A DNA stretch of 64,000 nt from positions 2,418,001 to 2,482,000 of the forward strand of contig NC_026502.1 in the NCBI RefSeq assembly GCF_000182925.2, read 5' to 3'. Below, in pieces: positions 1-13,995 of the stretch (positions are counted from its first letter, which is position 1; every line of letters begins with the position of its first letter). The notes below the pieces were generated by a model, which saw nothing but the letters and a program-made list of their open reading frames with translations, was not told where the DNA came from and searched no databases. The stretch is from Neurospora crassa OR74A (Eukaryota > Ascomycota > Sordariomycetes > Sordariales > Sordariaceae). The position numbers and the translations under genes were made by a program.

Positions 1-1007
1 ATGTGGTGTGTGCTGTCCCCATTTTCTTGGCATCGATCGAACGTCACCAACCTTCCCCAACCTCCACAACCTCCGCAAACCTTAGCAGCTTGAACCGCCA
101 ACCGCGGGACCCCATTTAAATCGTATCGGATTCCAAAACGGGCGCGGGCACTAAGGAGATCGATGCGCGCAATGCTTTGCATCAGTTTCAGTTGCATCGA
201 TCACTCGGGCTCTTGCTTGAACTCCAGTTTTCCACTTCTCCCGTCCTGTGTCCTCCGTCCACCAGTGCGCACAGGATTACCTGGTTCGCGGGTATGCGAT
301 GATGCCCAGAGATGGAGTCAAAAAAATTTGAAACTCGGACAACAAGCTGCAAGACGACCGTAGCTACAGTAGTACGGGGTAAACTAGTGTGGTAGCAAGT
401 TTGAGGTTTCGCCGATAACCTCATTACTCTTTTTTTTTTCGGCTCAGCAGGTGAGGAAAAAAAAAAAAAGACTTTATCCTAGCGGTGCGTCGGCGCATTT
501 TGTGATATTTGCTAGAGTGCAGACGGGATGATACGGCGAGGGTGCATTGGGTTATTCGTCTGTTGGGGAGGCCAGTTACTATCATTCGCACCGCCGAGCG
601 TCAGCGGCAGTCCGGCCTGATGCCTCCCGTCCCTCACCTTCTTGGGGGCTAGGGCCAGCTCAGTGTTAGATATAGAGGTAGTATGCAGTTTGAAACGAAG
701 GTGCCAGTGTCAGATATCAGATATCGCGAGCAAGAAGGAAGGAAGCGCACACCGCACCGCGCACGCTGAAGACTGCCCAAAAAACGGGTCTTGCGCTGGT
801 CGTGCATCTGTGTGTAATCAACCGCAGATATGAGCCTACACACTCAGTAAACTAGGTAGCGAAACCAGCCAGCTATTCCTCGCCATCCTCACTAGGGCGC
901 GCGATGCGCGCGGCGACGCACCAAGTTTTAAAACGGTGTGTGTGCATACGTACATTGTTGAGATGAGACCCTGATCTGATGAGTTTTTTGTTCTCTTTTC
1001 TTCTTTC

Positions 1008-1039
<32 letters not shown>

Positions 1040-3863
1040 TCTTTCTCTCTCGCTCTGTTTTGGCGGTTTTGGATGCTAGACCGGTAGAGGTGAGGTGGTC
1101 ACGATGGCTTCATTCGTATCATTGATACCGGAGGCCAACCAACCAAATGGCCAACACCAGCAGGGCTACCAACCGAACAACGACAGCAACCGTTTCCTCC
1201 GTCCCTTTACATCCAAGCACTAAAGTCACACTATTTGCCGCGTATGGAATCTCTTTGTCGATGTACGCAAGGGGAGAAAGGGATTGTCGCGAGTAAAAAA
1301 GAAAGGGCATCCGTACCCGGAACTCTAATCATTATCGATATATCTACGCTATCAGATTGATCCCAAGATACAGCCAACCGGAAGTGACGCGACAGAAGCC
1401 TCGAGTGCTGGAGAAGCAAGGGCAAAATCCCAAATTGGGAATGACATAGCCCCCCAAACAAGCAAGACAAACCTTTTCTTGTTTGTGTGATACTAACAAA
1501 TGTTTAGGGGTCGTTTTGCTTGCTTCTTGTTGTGGCTTGCTGCTTGACTGCCGTTTTGACAAGTTGACAGCCGTGCTTTTATATTTGGCTTGCTTGCTTT
1601 TTCATCCCGCGAAACCGCGGTGCTAGACAACAGCAACGGTATACAAACAAGCTTGAAAATAGAAACGGTGTAGTGTAGAAGTGTGCATTTGGTGTGGGCG
1701 AGAGTTGCTTTTCTGGCCGCCGACAAGTCCACACACTTTCCCCCTACGTATCTCATTTCAGGCGGTGAGGGTGCGTGGTATTTTATTTATTTATTTGATT
1801 TTATTCTTTAAGGTGGGGGAGGAGGGAACAAATGTTGTTAAAGTTGAAGCAACGTGAATGATTCCTCCCACCTACCGGTCCGCTGGTGAGTCGCGAGTCG
1901 CGAGACGCACCAAGAAAACGGAGGTTTTAAGGGGGGTTAATATGTAGAACGAACGGTTCTTGCAACTGACAGGCACTGACAGCCAATTCAAGCCGGGGTT
2001 ATCTCGGGACACAAGACCCGGGGAATGGATTTTGGGGCGCCTCGACTACCCATGCCGGCCAAAAAGGAATGGTGATTTTATGGGATGGACGGGGGCCTGG
2101 ACGCGGAACCCTGACCGTCTGGACTTTTAACCACCCTGGAGTCCGGAATGGGGGCCATGGTGCCGCGGGCCTTGTTCCCATTGATGCCAGATAGGGTCTT
2201 CCTTGACCTCTCTCTTCTTCTTCTTCTTCTTCTTCTTCCCCGTCGTCCCCGTTTGTCTCCGTCCGTGCCCATGGCAGCCAGCCCTGGTCACTTCCTCGGG
2301 GAAGCAAACGGTTCACCGACTGGCTCGCAAACGGTACATTCCGTTCTATAGTGTACATGCTATTCATCCTGTCATCCCTTCATTCCCATGAGCCCGGGTG
2401 CGCGACACTAACTGACAGGGCTTCCATGACCCATGAGGAAGAGCATCTCTTGATTAAAGACGGCGGAAAGAAGAGGGAGATCTAGGGCGCCCAAGGGCTG
2501 CGGAACCGTAGGGACGTTCGGAGCCGTCTCCTGTCATGTCCATTGCGAATGAAAGAATGAATGACTGAGTGAGTGAATAAATGGCCGTGGAACCGAAAGC
2601 CCTGAGTGAGCCCGTAATCTAGTGCAGGTGGTGTCTCTCTTGTGCTCAGCCACCACGGGGCGCACCTCTTGAATCGCTCGCTAGCTCTCATTGTTTTGGG
2701 TTCGTGGGCCATTCAAAGGCTTCAGTTGGCTGAGCAGCAATGGTGTGTCGACCAATGCCCAACGACGGTGACTAGCAATGACTGCAATGTACCACCGGTA
2801 TCACCATGACCAACGGTGCAGCTATTCGGGGACGTTGTAAGCTGAATGGCACCGGCCGGACACACACCAAAGTAGGTAATCATGGTGAAACGGGCGTATC
2901 GGGATGCGTTGTTGCTCGAGGGCAAAGGCGGTCAGAAGCACTGACAGAGGACACCGCAAGTTGTAGCGACTCAGCGACGAGAGCAGTGTGCATGGTGTCC
3001 GTCTCCCGAGCAAAACTTCATCGAACACGGAAGTGAACCGGTCCGGGCGGCAGGTAAGCACTATGATTTACACGACTAACACGGTCGGATGCCCATCCGG
3101 GGCATGGAAATTCGAGAAATGGCCGTCACATCCACATTCACATTCACATTCACATTCGCATGCGCATTTTCTCGCTTCTTTTGAGATTGAACGTCCAGGC
3201 CGGTGATGGACTGGTCAGTTGTCACTTTGGTCGGTCCCGTCACTGTCGTTTGTCCCGTCTTGTTGTTTGGCGCCATAGCGCCCAGACTCATCCCGTCGTT
3301 TTCTTTGGCCGTCATGGCTGTCTACCCCCCGCCGGGGCTGGGCCTTTGATAGCGGTTTGCGACTTGGGGCGCCGTCGGTCGCCCTGATAACAGCCCGAGA
3401 TAGGCTGGTGCTTGTTGATGCCCCGGGTCATGCCCCGCGGCGGTCCAGCCAAAGAGGGCAGCTGGTCGAGAGATACGCAGGGCAGCGCTTGGTGCCCAGG
3501 CAAACCGCTGGTATCGCAAGAACACCCAAAAGCGGAGAGGCGCGAAACGAACCAAGGGCACGCAATGACTCTTTTCTTCTGGCATCACACGGAAAAGTAC
3601 CCGGTCTAGGCAAATCCTTTTTGACTGGTGACTGGTAACAACCCAATCTATGTATTGTCTGCTTCCGTTAAGTGATTACCCGTAATTCCGCGCGCCCTGT
3701 CTTTCTCCTGTCGCGGTTACAGGCCCCGTTTCCGTTATTGCGGCCTGGGTGTGGGTTGCCAGCGGTGGGGGGGTATCCATCCGTACCAAAAGCAAGGTAA
3801 GGTGCTGTACGTACCTACCTTGCGAACCTAGTGTGGAACACAAGTTGACAGGGTATGGGTGCC

Positions 3864-3894
<31 letters not shown>

Positions 3895-4110
3895 CGCTTG
3901 TTGGGCACACCCCCTGTCGTCCTTCCGTTTTCTCTCTGCGGTCGGCCAGGGAGGAGAAAAAGGCCAGGAAAGCGAGAGATGGGCACGAAATTCACCTGCC
4001 CCACGGTACCCACGGCATCCTGTTTCCTGGGACGTACCCTTGACACATATCTCTGCCCGCCCCTGCCCTTGTTCCCCAGCTTCTTGTTTTTGCTTCCCAG
4101 AGTCCACGAG
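1..4110. other. Long non-coding upstream region
   Basis: No open frame here shows recognisable protein features or a convincing spliced model. The stretch carries several simple tracts: a T run of about 27 at 1014-1040, TTC repeats near 2212-2239, a CATTCA-type hexamer array near 3127-3157 and GTT repeats near 3864-3893. It probably contains the promoter of the serine-rich gene that begins at 4307 and may hold the end of a gene outside the window. Open frames in it are short and overlap on both strands, as expected by chance. Confidence 0.5.
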
Positions 4111-4117
4111 ATATAAG
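4111..4117 (+). promoter_or_regulatory. TATA-like element of the serine-rich gene
   Basis: The sequence ATATAAG lies about 190 bp before the ATG at 4307, and a CA/CT-rich leader with CAA repeats follows it. Its position argues that transcription starts near 4140. The open frame that runs upstream in phase with the gene, back to 3749, would then be mostly untranscribed rather than an N-terminal extension. Confidence 0.45.
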
Positions 4118-4306
4118 AAACTCACATCCCCATCTCATGGTTACCTTCAGCCCAACTTGTATCGACAACAATCCGATATCGACATCATCAAGACATTTCA
4201 TCATCGCCTGATTAGCAACCAGCATCCACCACCTGGACCACCGACTACTACTATTTTCAAAACAACAACAACAACCATCACACATACACCAACAACAACA
4301 GCAACC

Positions 4307-4816
4307 ATGTACTCTTCATATGGTTCTTACAGCTCTTCGGCTTCTTCCAGCCGATCCTCTTCCTACGGCAGCTCGTACTCCAGCATCTCGAGGCCGATGG
4401 ACATTTCCCCGATCAACATCTCTTCTTCCGGAGCCGATGCCTCGTGTGCTTTCCCCTCGTGGCCCCGCCGCACCTCGCTCTGCGAATCCGAGTCTGACTA
4501 CGAGCGCCCGACTTCCTTCCTTTCCGATGAGGACTTGATGGGCGATGTTTTCGACGACGATGTGCGCAGTGTTTCCAGCAGCGGCAGCTCGCCCATGCAC
4601 TCTCCTCCCAAGGCGCCCTTCATGACCGAGGCCGAGATCCTTGAGATGCAGCGTGAGCAGGCCGCCTACCAGCGCGAGATGGTCAGCTTGCTCGTCAGGG
4701 AGAAGGAGAGGCGCAAGGCCCAGGCCAAGCGTCAACGCAGCGCCGGCAAGGCTTCTTCCAAGAAGAGCACCAAGAGCAAGCTCAGCGCCATGACTCCCAT
4801 CGCCGAGTCTGAGTAA
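4307..4816 (+). CDS. Small serine-rich hypothetical protein
   Basis: A single-exon gene for 169 residues that I do not recognise. The first 35 residues are almost all Ser, Tyr and Gly. A middle part follows with acidic and Ser clusters (the LSDEDLMGDVFDDD stretch at about residues 81-94). The last third, from about residue 105, is a charged helix with TEAEILEMQREQ and then a strongly basic Lys/Arg/Ser tail ending AESE. The composition suggests a mostly disordered, possibly nuclear or phosphorylated protein, but no domain is visible. The start is the ATG at 4307. It has a good context (A at -3 of GCAACCATG by position), follows a CAA-rich leader of the kind common before filamentous-fungal ATGs, and lies about 190 bp after a TATA-like element. 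The frame stays open for 186 codons upstream, but that part is Cys- and low-complexity-rich and probably not coding. Confidence 0.75.
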   Translation: MYSSYGSYSSSASSSRSSSYGSSYSSISRPMDISPINISSSGADASCAFPSWPRRTSLCESESDYERPTSFLSDEDLMGDVFDDDVRSVSSSGSSPMHSPPKAPFMTEAEILEMQREQAAYQREMVSLLVREKERRKAQAKRQRSAGKASSKKSTKSKLSAMTPIAESE

Positions 4817-6703
4817 AAAGGGCAACACGATATCGGATGCACGATGCAGCCTGTGCCGTGGCGATTGCAACCTCATCTTTTATTGAGTAAGCTTACACTG
4901 GTTTGGCAATGCCTCCATTTGGCATGCATCCGTGCTAACCATAACTCTTACAGTACCCCGTTTCTGGCTTTTTGACCGCTTTCATTTTCTTCTTCTGCAA
5001 TCACCAGCATCAGCATCAGCATCGTCGGCATTTTTTTTTTTCCCATCAACACCACCATCATCATCGTCAAACCCCCACGGGAAAACGGCCTTTCCCCCCT
5101 CCCCCCCCCACACAGGGTTCGTGTGTGTAACGGGCCCAAAATCCTGCTTTGCATCCTCCAATGCGGATGCGCGGATCACCCACCGGCTTGTGCCCCGGCT
5201 CCGGCAAAAACCGTCAAAGGTGCCCTGTGCGCGCGGCTATAGGGATCATCTCTGCAGTTGATCACCATCCTCAAAGCAATCCCATTCATCCCATCCAATT
5301 GACCGGCCACGCGACGTCACTTGGCTGGCTCCGAATGCCGCTCCATTTTTCCCATCTGAAAAATGCCGCGGCACATTTCCACCTCCGGACCGACTCACGG
5401 GACTGGGGGACCCTTGTGTGGAGACACCGTGATCAAGTGTGACGGTTCAATGGGAGAGGACGAACAGTCGCCCGCGCGCCGAGTCACACATGACTGGGGG
5501 GTTCAACAAACACAGCAATACATACCCCGCGAACTCAACAATCAAGGCCTTCCCTTCCAATCATTCCTCCCGACCAACCACAACCCAGTCGAAACCCGTC
5601 AAAAAGACCTGCCAAAGGACACAAACACACGAAAAGCCTTCGCACTTGGGAAAGTCGCAGCTGGACTGGACTTGCCAAGGCATGGTCCAAATAATTGATC
5701 GATGGATGCATCGATCTCATTTCCCGACCACGTCCTTTCTCCTGTGCAACGCCACAATGTCTGCTCCCACGTTTTACAGCACGCCGTGCCTTGCCGCTGG
5801 CTGCTTCAAACAAAGAAGAGGACGGGCAGGTCTAGCCGGGTCGGACTGAGTCTGTGAGACTCGGCCCCGACATCCATCTTTCTTTCATCAAACATCCAAC
5901 CCCTAGTGGGTTTCACTTCGCTTCTTCATTATCTTGAGCTCTTAGCTTTTCTTATAATTACTTTGATACGACTTCGCATGGAACACACATTCTACACGCA
6001 ATCAGGACGCATCGGGTTGGGGCAACAAAAAGTTTTCTTTGGCATTTTTCGGAGTTTCCTTTCTGTTTTCCTTTGTTTTAAGCGCGGTTGCAATTGATAC
6101 CCCCATTTGTTTTTGTTTTTCCTAAGCATTTTCAGGCAGTTTTTCTCATGATATTGATACCCTATTGGAATTTGAAAAGGCATCATTTGCCTTGAGGAGT
6201 TAGTTTACTGAGCATTTGAAGTCAATACTACGTCAGTGGTTGCTCCTATAATTGAAACTTCGATCATCGTCATCAACATAATTATCTGATCTCTTCATTG
6301 CTTGCTTGTGACATGGTGCCTGCTTCACTCTTTGCTATCGACATGTCTCTCATCTTCTCTCCTTTGGGGACTTACAACATCAAAGGAAAATGTCCAGTCA
6401 GTGAAGGCCATACAAACTCCTTCTGACCGCAAGCAAGGACCTCGTTCCCCAGTCAGTAGGTAAGCATCATGGCACCATTCCTTTCTCACAGCGACAACGC
6501 GATTATGAGGGCCTCAAGCTAAGAGACAGAGTAAGTTCGACAGGACAAATCATCATCCAATAACCTCGCCGGCTTCCCAGCACATCCATGTGACAGATCT
6601 CCGAAGTCCAAATTTTTGCCATCCCACGGAAATCCTGCCTAGGTATATGACCATCGCCATCGCGTTCATTCACAGAGGTTATAACAAAATCAACAACTGC
6701 TCT

Positions 6704-6735
<32 letters not shown>

Positions 6736-9209
6736 TATTCTCTCTACACTGTCTACCTACCAACATGCCTGGACATTGGCATTCACACGGTAAAGTTGAT
6801 GTTTCTCTGCCGAGTCCAGTCTCCACAACCTCTTTTAAGGTAGTACATAAGAGGAGTGTAAGTCAATCCTCCTCGTCTCAAATATCTCAAATTTTCCAAT
6901 GCTCACAATACGTGAAAGCAAAGAATTTGGTATCACTATCACCACCACCATCATCATGACCGTAGCAGTAGCATACCGCCAACGCAGCCAATCCAGCTAC
7001 ACCCGATCCTTCTGCTACTATATTGTACATATAACTCCCACACAAGGCCGATCTTAGGTCATCAGCATAACCCTGCGATTTATCCCTTCCCCGCCAAAGG
7101 CCCGCTTACATCACTCAAACCTGAATTCCGCACTTGTTTGCAGAATCTGGTAAGGCGCAGCGGGTAAGGGGCTCGAACAACCTTTTTTTTGGAGGGGCTA
7201 CTTCATAGGTATTGTTTGATGGTGATCGACAAGCAAATGGTGAATTTTCAAGTACAAGTGGATTTTCAAAACAGACGGAAGGACGCCGCGCTTGTGCGCT
7301 TGGACGTTTGAACGTTTACCAGGAGACTGGTACCCTTGCACGCTTTGACGAGCGGACGGACGGCAGTGATAGTGACGAATCCCCGGATCAGCATCGGCAG
7401 ATGTGGGCAGCGAGGAAATGGATAACGGGCAATATGCGGGCAGCGGAAGGGACTTGGAGGGGGCATTTTAGTTAAATTAGGGTTTGGGTTGAGTAAGCGT
7501 TGAGTAAGGCATCGTGAGCCCGATATGATGGTCGGTTTGTAGATCGGTCCCTGTTGTCGTCCACTTTTTTGAGGGTTGCATAACTGAACCTTTTTTTCTT
7601 GAGATCTACCCTCCCTCCCTGTTGCGTTCTTCTACATACCTACCCGTCTGGATCCAGATGGCATTTGTGACACTTAACACCACTTGCATTCTCTGCTCTA
7701 CATATTCGAAAGTCCTCCGGGGATAAGAAACTCTTCTCCCAAGCCACGTTCACACTGCCAAAGTCTCTCGGCGATGGCGATGCAGGTGGAGTACCTGCCT
7801 TACCTAGGCTATTTTAGCATACCCTATTTACCTCTAGTGTACACATGGAAAGGAGACCCTGAATCCTGAAAGAGGAGCGAGGAGCCAGGTGAGGAGGGGA
7901 CGGAGATCAAAATGGTCGCCGCGGACAAAATTCCAGTCCCCCCGTTCCGGAAATCTGGAGCGCCCAAGTTCCGCGAGAGTTTTGCGAAACGAGAAATTTC
8001 CGCAAGCTCGCCTATCTTGGATCTACCATAGTATCTCAGCGACAAGTCCAGCCTGGCTCCAGAACTCGAGCCAAGGGTCTAGAACCATTCATCCATTCCG
8101 CCCTCGTTGCACCCAAGATATTAGAGGCTTTGGCGTTGATGCCTGACTTCGTGATCCGGCGTGGAGGTTCGTGATTGTGACCACCCGATTGATAGTCTAG
8201 ACTATAATACGAGAGAGAGAGAAAAGATTTTCAGGAACCATCGGGGACCCTGAGCCATGTTTCTCCTTTCATTGGCTTGGTTGGCTTGGTCAGCCTGATC
8301 AGATCTGGTCGGAGAGATTCCGCGATGCCCCAGAACACTACATCACATTAGGAACACTTTTAATGACAGACTCCATGTCCTCGCATCTCCGTTTTTTGTC
8401 ACAGTCTTCTTGGTGGTGTACCGCAGTCCTTGCTGCTCTGTTGGCAGGGTAAATACCAGAAAACGGTCGTCTCTTTGCCCCCCTCAACTTGACCTCATCT
8501 GGTTGGGCTTCCACCTGTTGGGCTAAGAAGCCTACTATCTCGGAGAGAATCCCAAAGTACTGAAGAAGACAAAGTGGACCCGATATCGGGCTAAAGTATG
8601 CGGTTCCCATGCCGTCATGATGTGATGTGGGTGTGGGTTGTGATAGAGGCCACTGGCTGCACAAGCGCCCGCGTTAGTGATCAGTCACTTGACCTTTTGA
8701 GTCTTCCGAGAAATTCAACGTAGATAGTACATCAGCGGACTAGGTATTTTTGAACTGTAGCATACCCCTAGGCTCCAAATGGTGTGCTAGACGTCGATAA
8801 GAAGGGTTCTTGGTTGTCTGCTTGGTGAATACAAACCCAGTGCAACTGGAGTGACGGGTCATTGGAGTCGATTTCTTATCTTCGCTAAGAGGATTTATAG
8901 CCCCATGGATGCTATTTCCTCTTTGAATCGTTCGGCTAGCTCTTTGCAGTTGACTAGTGAGACTCAACGTTTGTGCGACATGCAAAAGTTGGTCACGAAG
9001 TCATGGAAGTAATCGGAAGGAAAAAGAGAAAGAAAAAAATTCTCTTTTTCCAAGACTCTAGCTCGAACACGCCGGTCGAAGCCGGTATATTAGATGAACA
9101 ATCGAGACTCGATCAGACAATGTACTAATCGATTGTCATGGCCTATCTTGACTACTATAAAACAATACCTCTAGCCCGGCGTACAGCCAAGTGTGACTCC
9201 TCTTACTCC

Positions 9210-9486
9210 ATGTCTTTCACCGCAACGCCAGCCAGCAGAAAACGTGCCCTTGTGACTGAAGGCGAGGATCGAGCTTCGAAACATAGGTGAGGAAGGCTTG
9301 ATAATTCTTCGCCTAGACATTCTTTGGTGTCCGTTATGGCAATTATATGTCAGACACCAAGTGACAGACACCAAACTGACCGAGGCAATGGAAGAGTGGA
9401 AGCACCGACTGGATTCATACTTTACCGCTCGGCGCCAGCAGCCGACCAACGTGGTCGAGGATAATAATGTCTTGAAGTATCCATAG
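9210..9486 (+). CDS. Possible small two-exon gene (weak)
   Basis: A TATAAAA string at 9156-9162 lies 54 bp before an ATG at 9210. Exon 9210-9286 reads MSFTATPASRKRALVTEGED and ends at an AG|GTGAGG donor. Joining to an acceptor TATATGTCAG ending at 9353 gives a second exon 9354-9486 that stays in frame. Its residues look helical (TKLTEAMEEWKHRLDSYF). The product would be 69 residues with a basic SRKR near the start. Against it, there is no good CTAAC-type branch site in the 67-bp intron, the product is tiny and the family is unknown. It could be chance or the relic of a larger gene. Confidence 0.2.
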
Positions 9487-12400
9487 TGCGTGTCTCGTGT
9501 CGTCCTGGCGAATAGTTTCGGTATGCATATAACTCACGCAACATGTGCATCCTTATCAGTAACGACAAGGTGTGCGCGGGATACACTGTGAAGCCTGCAC
9601 AGGCTGACAGGTATCCCGCAACCAGTATTATCCTAGAAGAGATATATTGATTATCATTGACCCGATCCGTACCGTACCCCGGACCTGTATTAGATCCCTT
9701 GCGGGTATGCCCGCCACGCTGGCGGCTGGGTCGATCATGGCACGGTTCACCGTAGCGAGTCCGACCGGCGATCTAATGCGAGCTTACTACGCAGTAGAGG
9801 TGGCTTTTCAATGTTGCCACTGAGCTGACCTGCGGTGAGACGAGGCGAGACGGGTCTGTATTTGTCTTTGTAGCGTAGAGCTTCAAGAAAAGTCGAATGA
9901 CCCGAGGATTGACCAAGTGGACTCTCTCAGATAGACGTTCTTTACCGGGATGCTTTCCATCTCAAACTTGCGGTATATCTTCAGTCTCGCGGTAGTCGAC
10001 CCAAGTTGTCAGTCATTGTCAAGCCTCTAGCTCGGTACCAGAATAATGTGGTCACTGACATAGTTCTGCTCGCTACCGCATAATCTGCGCTTGGTGACTC
10101 GGCACAGCCATTCCAGCCGGCTGGTAACGGGCTCATTGTGAATATTGAGTGATAGTGATGGATCACATAACGGAAGGATTCCAAGTAAGATTAGGCGAGG
10201 GTTCAGCTCCGCAAGCCGAAAGCTGATCGGGGCTCAGCAAAGCATTACACTGTTTCTTCACCTCTCCGGCTGAGACTGGTGCCCTGAGCGCAGAGGGGAG
10301 AATATCAATAGCAAGGGAAGCTCAAACGAGCTCAGAGGCAATACATGGCGATCACTTGCTGCCTATTTCGTGGTCATGCCCACACGGAAGAAGAAAAAAG
10401 ACAAAGGAACAGGCGTAACTTTCTTAAACACATGCAACGGAAACATTGTGTGGTTACGTCTCTTCAGTATCGCCATGGGCACTGCTTCATTGTGCGAACA
10501 GCAACGCCACTGTCTAGATGACTGGGGTATTTGAGAAACTGAAGTAGAGATAGGGCGGGTGTAGATGGTAGGCATCTGGACGCATTTCGTGACCAATCGA
10601 TAGAGGTAGAGAACAAATGGAATATGGAAGGGGAAAGTACTTGTTGGAAGCTTGACGAGTAGAGTTACGGCAGGCAGCTTCGAGCTTTGCTTACCTCATG
10701 TGCTCCTGCAGCGCGCGTTCTCTTCAATGTACGTAGGTTGTGCATCTGCGGGCGGGAGCACACAATATTACACGACGGGAAGGAAGGTACAGACGAGGTA
10801 CATGAAATGATTCAGGGGAAAAAGGACCTTCCTGCGCTCGGACACCTTCAATGCATGTCGCTCGAACTACAGTTTCGTCGAAGGAGCGATTCACTAAATC
10901 CAGTCAACTGGTTGAGGGCAAAGAACTGAAGAGAAGCAAAGACAGATGGGTGTAGTTTGTGTCCTTGGCCTCCAAATAAGCAACGCCGCATGCAATACTA
11001 GGGCCATTATACTTTTCTTTGCTTTTCCCACTCTATGATGAGCTGACGTGACGGTTTATGCCGTCCGCAGACATCGCTCTTCCTCTGCATCTCTCTCTCC
11101 GTCAACACCTCCAAGACAGCATCGCGATAACCCCACGCTTCTTCCATGTCTCGGACAACCACTCTCTTGTCTTACAGTTCTTGGTGTTGCCGCTTCACTT
11201 CTTGTCCCATGGTCTCACGGACAACTCTTACTCAATACAGGGCAAAGGGAGCTGGCGTGGTAGCCCCAGGTCAAGGTTCGAATGCCACGCAGCGTTCGTT
11301 GCTTGGTTTCTGTGTTGCATGTCTTGTCCTCCTTCTTGTGTAGGACGACAGCAATCCATACGAGAGCAACGTTCACTCCATGTCAGGCACGGACTGCTAA
11401 AGATCCTGCCGTGTACAGGTTGAACGAGGTACGGGCGCGGGGGCGTTACGGATGCTTTGATCACTTGCAGAGGGGCATACCGATAGCTACCTTTTTTGAG
11501 CTGCACTTGCTTGGACAGAGAGCAATACGCTGGGGCCGGAAGTGCAGTTATCGCCGTTACTGCTTGCGGATATGTGGTAACCCGTCAAGCAGAGAGTAGT
11601 AGGTAACCTCGCATGCCAGGTCACGAAATGCGGCCGTGACATACTTAATCGTGGGTGCATTGTGTGCGGCGCCGGAGTAGTGCGAGGCAATGGTTGGTCT
11701 CCCAATCTCTCCTTCAAGTCAGGAACCAGAGCGGGGAGTTCATCATCCTGTCTGCGTAACCTGAGCAAAGCTGCAAAATCATAAACCCTCCAAGGTTGGT
11801 GTTTTCGTCGAGTTGCTGCCCCGTGTCAGACAGGACCGGACACCTGTCAAACAAAAGCCTGACAGGCTATGGGAACCAGCGAACCTCATCCAGCCCATCG
11901 TTAATCAATCGGCTTGTTCTAGAAATCAAGCCCCTCGCAATGGATCGGCAACATGAGCGTATCTCCTTGGGGTTGAACTTCGATTCTGGGCTTTGGAGAC
12001 AACGCCTTCAAGGAAACGTGGATAAAAAAGGGCCAAGTGGATTCCGCACATGCCCTTGACAGGGTGATTCCAGGCAGATTCGGTTCGGCGGCATCGAGGA
12101 TATCTGGAATGCGACTGTCCTGCCTTTCAAGATCGTGGCCACCTCTTCGGCATTGATGCTTTGGCGGGATCAGGGTTGCAGTAAGACTGTCAGGGTCCGT
12201 GGCGTAGAGAAATGGTGGTTTAATCTGTAGTACTCGGTTAAAGTGCAACAACATCAGACTTCATACCGGACCTGCATTCGGGGGTGCTGGTGATGATGGG
12301 TTGATAGGTAGAAGCAGTCCCGTCAGCTTCATCACAAACACAATGAAGTTCACGGACGGGGGTTTCACATCTGCAGCCGAACCCTCCACTGCCCTCCTCG

Positions 12401-13945
12401 TCAAAGTGATGACTCTAGTGTCGAGTGTGTAGGGACACGATCACATTCCCACAAGTGATGCCGCACAGATACCGCTCAACCGGTCCAAGTTTTGCAGTAT
12501 TGGGTATATCGTGAGCTCATTACAAGTCCAGGGTTGGACCTGGAGTACATGGGCGTCTATAATGTAGTGGGAGCTTGTATGTAGTGTGTGTGTGTGTGGA
12601 TGTGTACCAAACAAATGCCGATTTGCACAGTACAGAGAGTAGGTGAAGTGAGGGCTAATCCTGGGCAATCGGCGCCTATTTGAGGTCCTCGCTTGTTGGA
12701 GACTTGTTCGGATTTCGGATATGAGCTGCGGTCGCCTATTGTGTTGACTGTTCAGGTTTTTATTTTCTTTCTCAAGAAGTGGGAGGGTCTCTTTCCCAGC
12801 ACACGACGAACAACTTGCTCGAGTAGTCCGTGATGAACAAAATTACCTGTGATCCTTATCACCTAGGTAGATAGCCATGCCGGCTCGCTCTTCGTAATGT
12901 GATATAATCCATCACCCCGAGTTCGGGCGAGATGGGGACTTGTGTGGTGTTGGAGAATGTCGTACATGGGTTCCTGATTTTCTGCATCTGTCTTGGCATT
13001 TGATGTTCCACGGTTCCAGCCATGCCGGCCAATGCAAGGAAGAATCGAAGCATCGGCCAGCAGTTTTAGCCGATGTATTGTGCGCTGAGGGGATGTGGGT
13101 TGTAACTGGCCGGTTGCTACTATAGTCGATTGTCTTTGAGGAAGGAGGACATGGAACGGAAAAGATGACGCTACAAAATTCTGACAGCATCCAAAAAATG
13201 AAAGGCAGCGAGAATGGAAGGAATGATGGCGGACGATAGCGGATGGAGGGACGATAAGATCAATGCGGCGACGCAATGCGGATGATGAAGTGGAAGCTGG
13301 ATTGAAGGATGTCGGTGGTCCAGGTCAGGAAGGCGAGGGGAAGGTGATGGCGGAGCTGATTGGTGTGTTTGTGCAGGGGCATGCTTGCCAATCAACCGCG
13401 AGGGCGCTTAACTGCTTGTGCCTTCCTCAAGCCTTCCGCCCCTGGACCTACTTCCCCACTTTTCATCGCTGTCTTTTTGCTGGCCAACCAGACGCCGACT
13501 TTGCACTTTTTCTCTCTCTTCGAGTCTCTCTTCTGTCACCTCGCCCCAGCAAGTCGAAGCCAATTGATACTGTGACTCGGTCAACCTTTATTATAAACTA
13601 ACAATTGCTATTGTTGCTGTTTGGGCATACCTACCGGTGGCGCTCCCTCTGGTGCAAGTGGAGCAGCTTTGAACTCGATACTTGACTCCACGTCCTCATG
13701 TTCTCAACGACATGCCCTAGAGAATGGAATGGATGGCCGCCCACGCGACGGACGATAGGATCACTGAAGATACAAGGGTCCTGGAGATGCCCTGGATACC
13801 ACAGCTGAGGTGCAGATCCCGCCGCTGCAAAGCAACCCTCGACTGGCCAGCTTGACAGTGGTTTTTCATGCTTCTTCACAGCACACGGCAGCAGAAACAA
13901 CATGAACAGCACCAAAGCAGTAAGCAACACGCAAGGTACCGCTCG

Positions 13946-13948
<3 letters not shown>

Positions 13949-13993
<45 letters not shown>
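13949..13993. repeat. (TG)n microsatellite
   Basis: About 22 uninterrupted TG units in the gene-poor region. Alternating purine-pyrimidine of this length can adopt left-handed DNA and is likely to vary in length between strains. No gene overlaps it. Confidence 0.95.

Positions 13994-13995
<2 letters not shown>

Noticed and set aside
3749-4306. In-frame 186-codon extension upstream of the serine-rich gene
   Set aside because: It is Cys- and low-complexity-rich, includes a GTT microsatellite and overlaps a TATA-like element at 4111-4117, so it is more likely promoter and leader.
7477-7490. TTAGGGTTTGGGTT as a telomere relic
   Set aside because: Two imperfect units only; too short to distinguish from chance or a single telobox.
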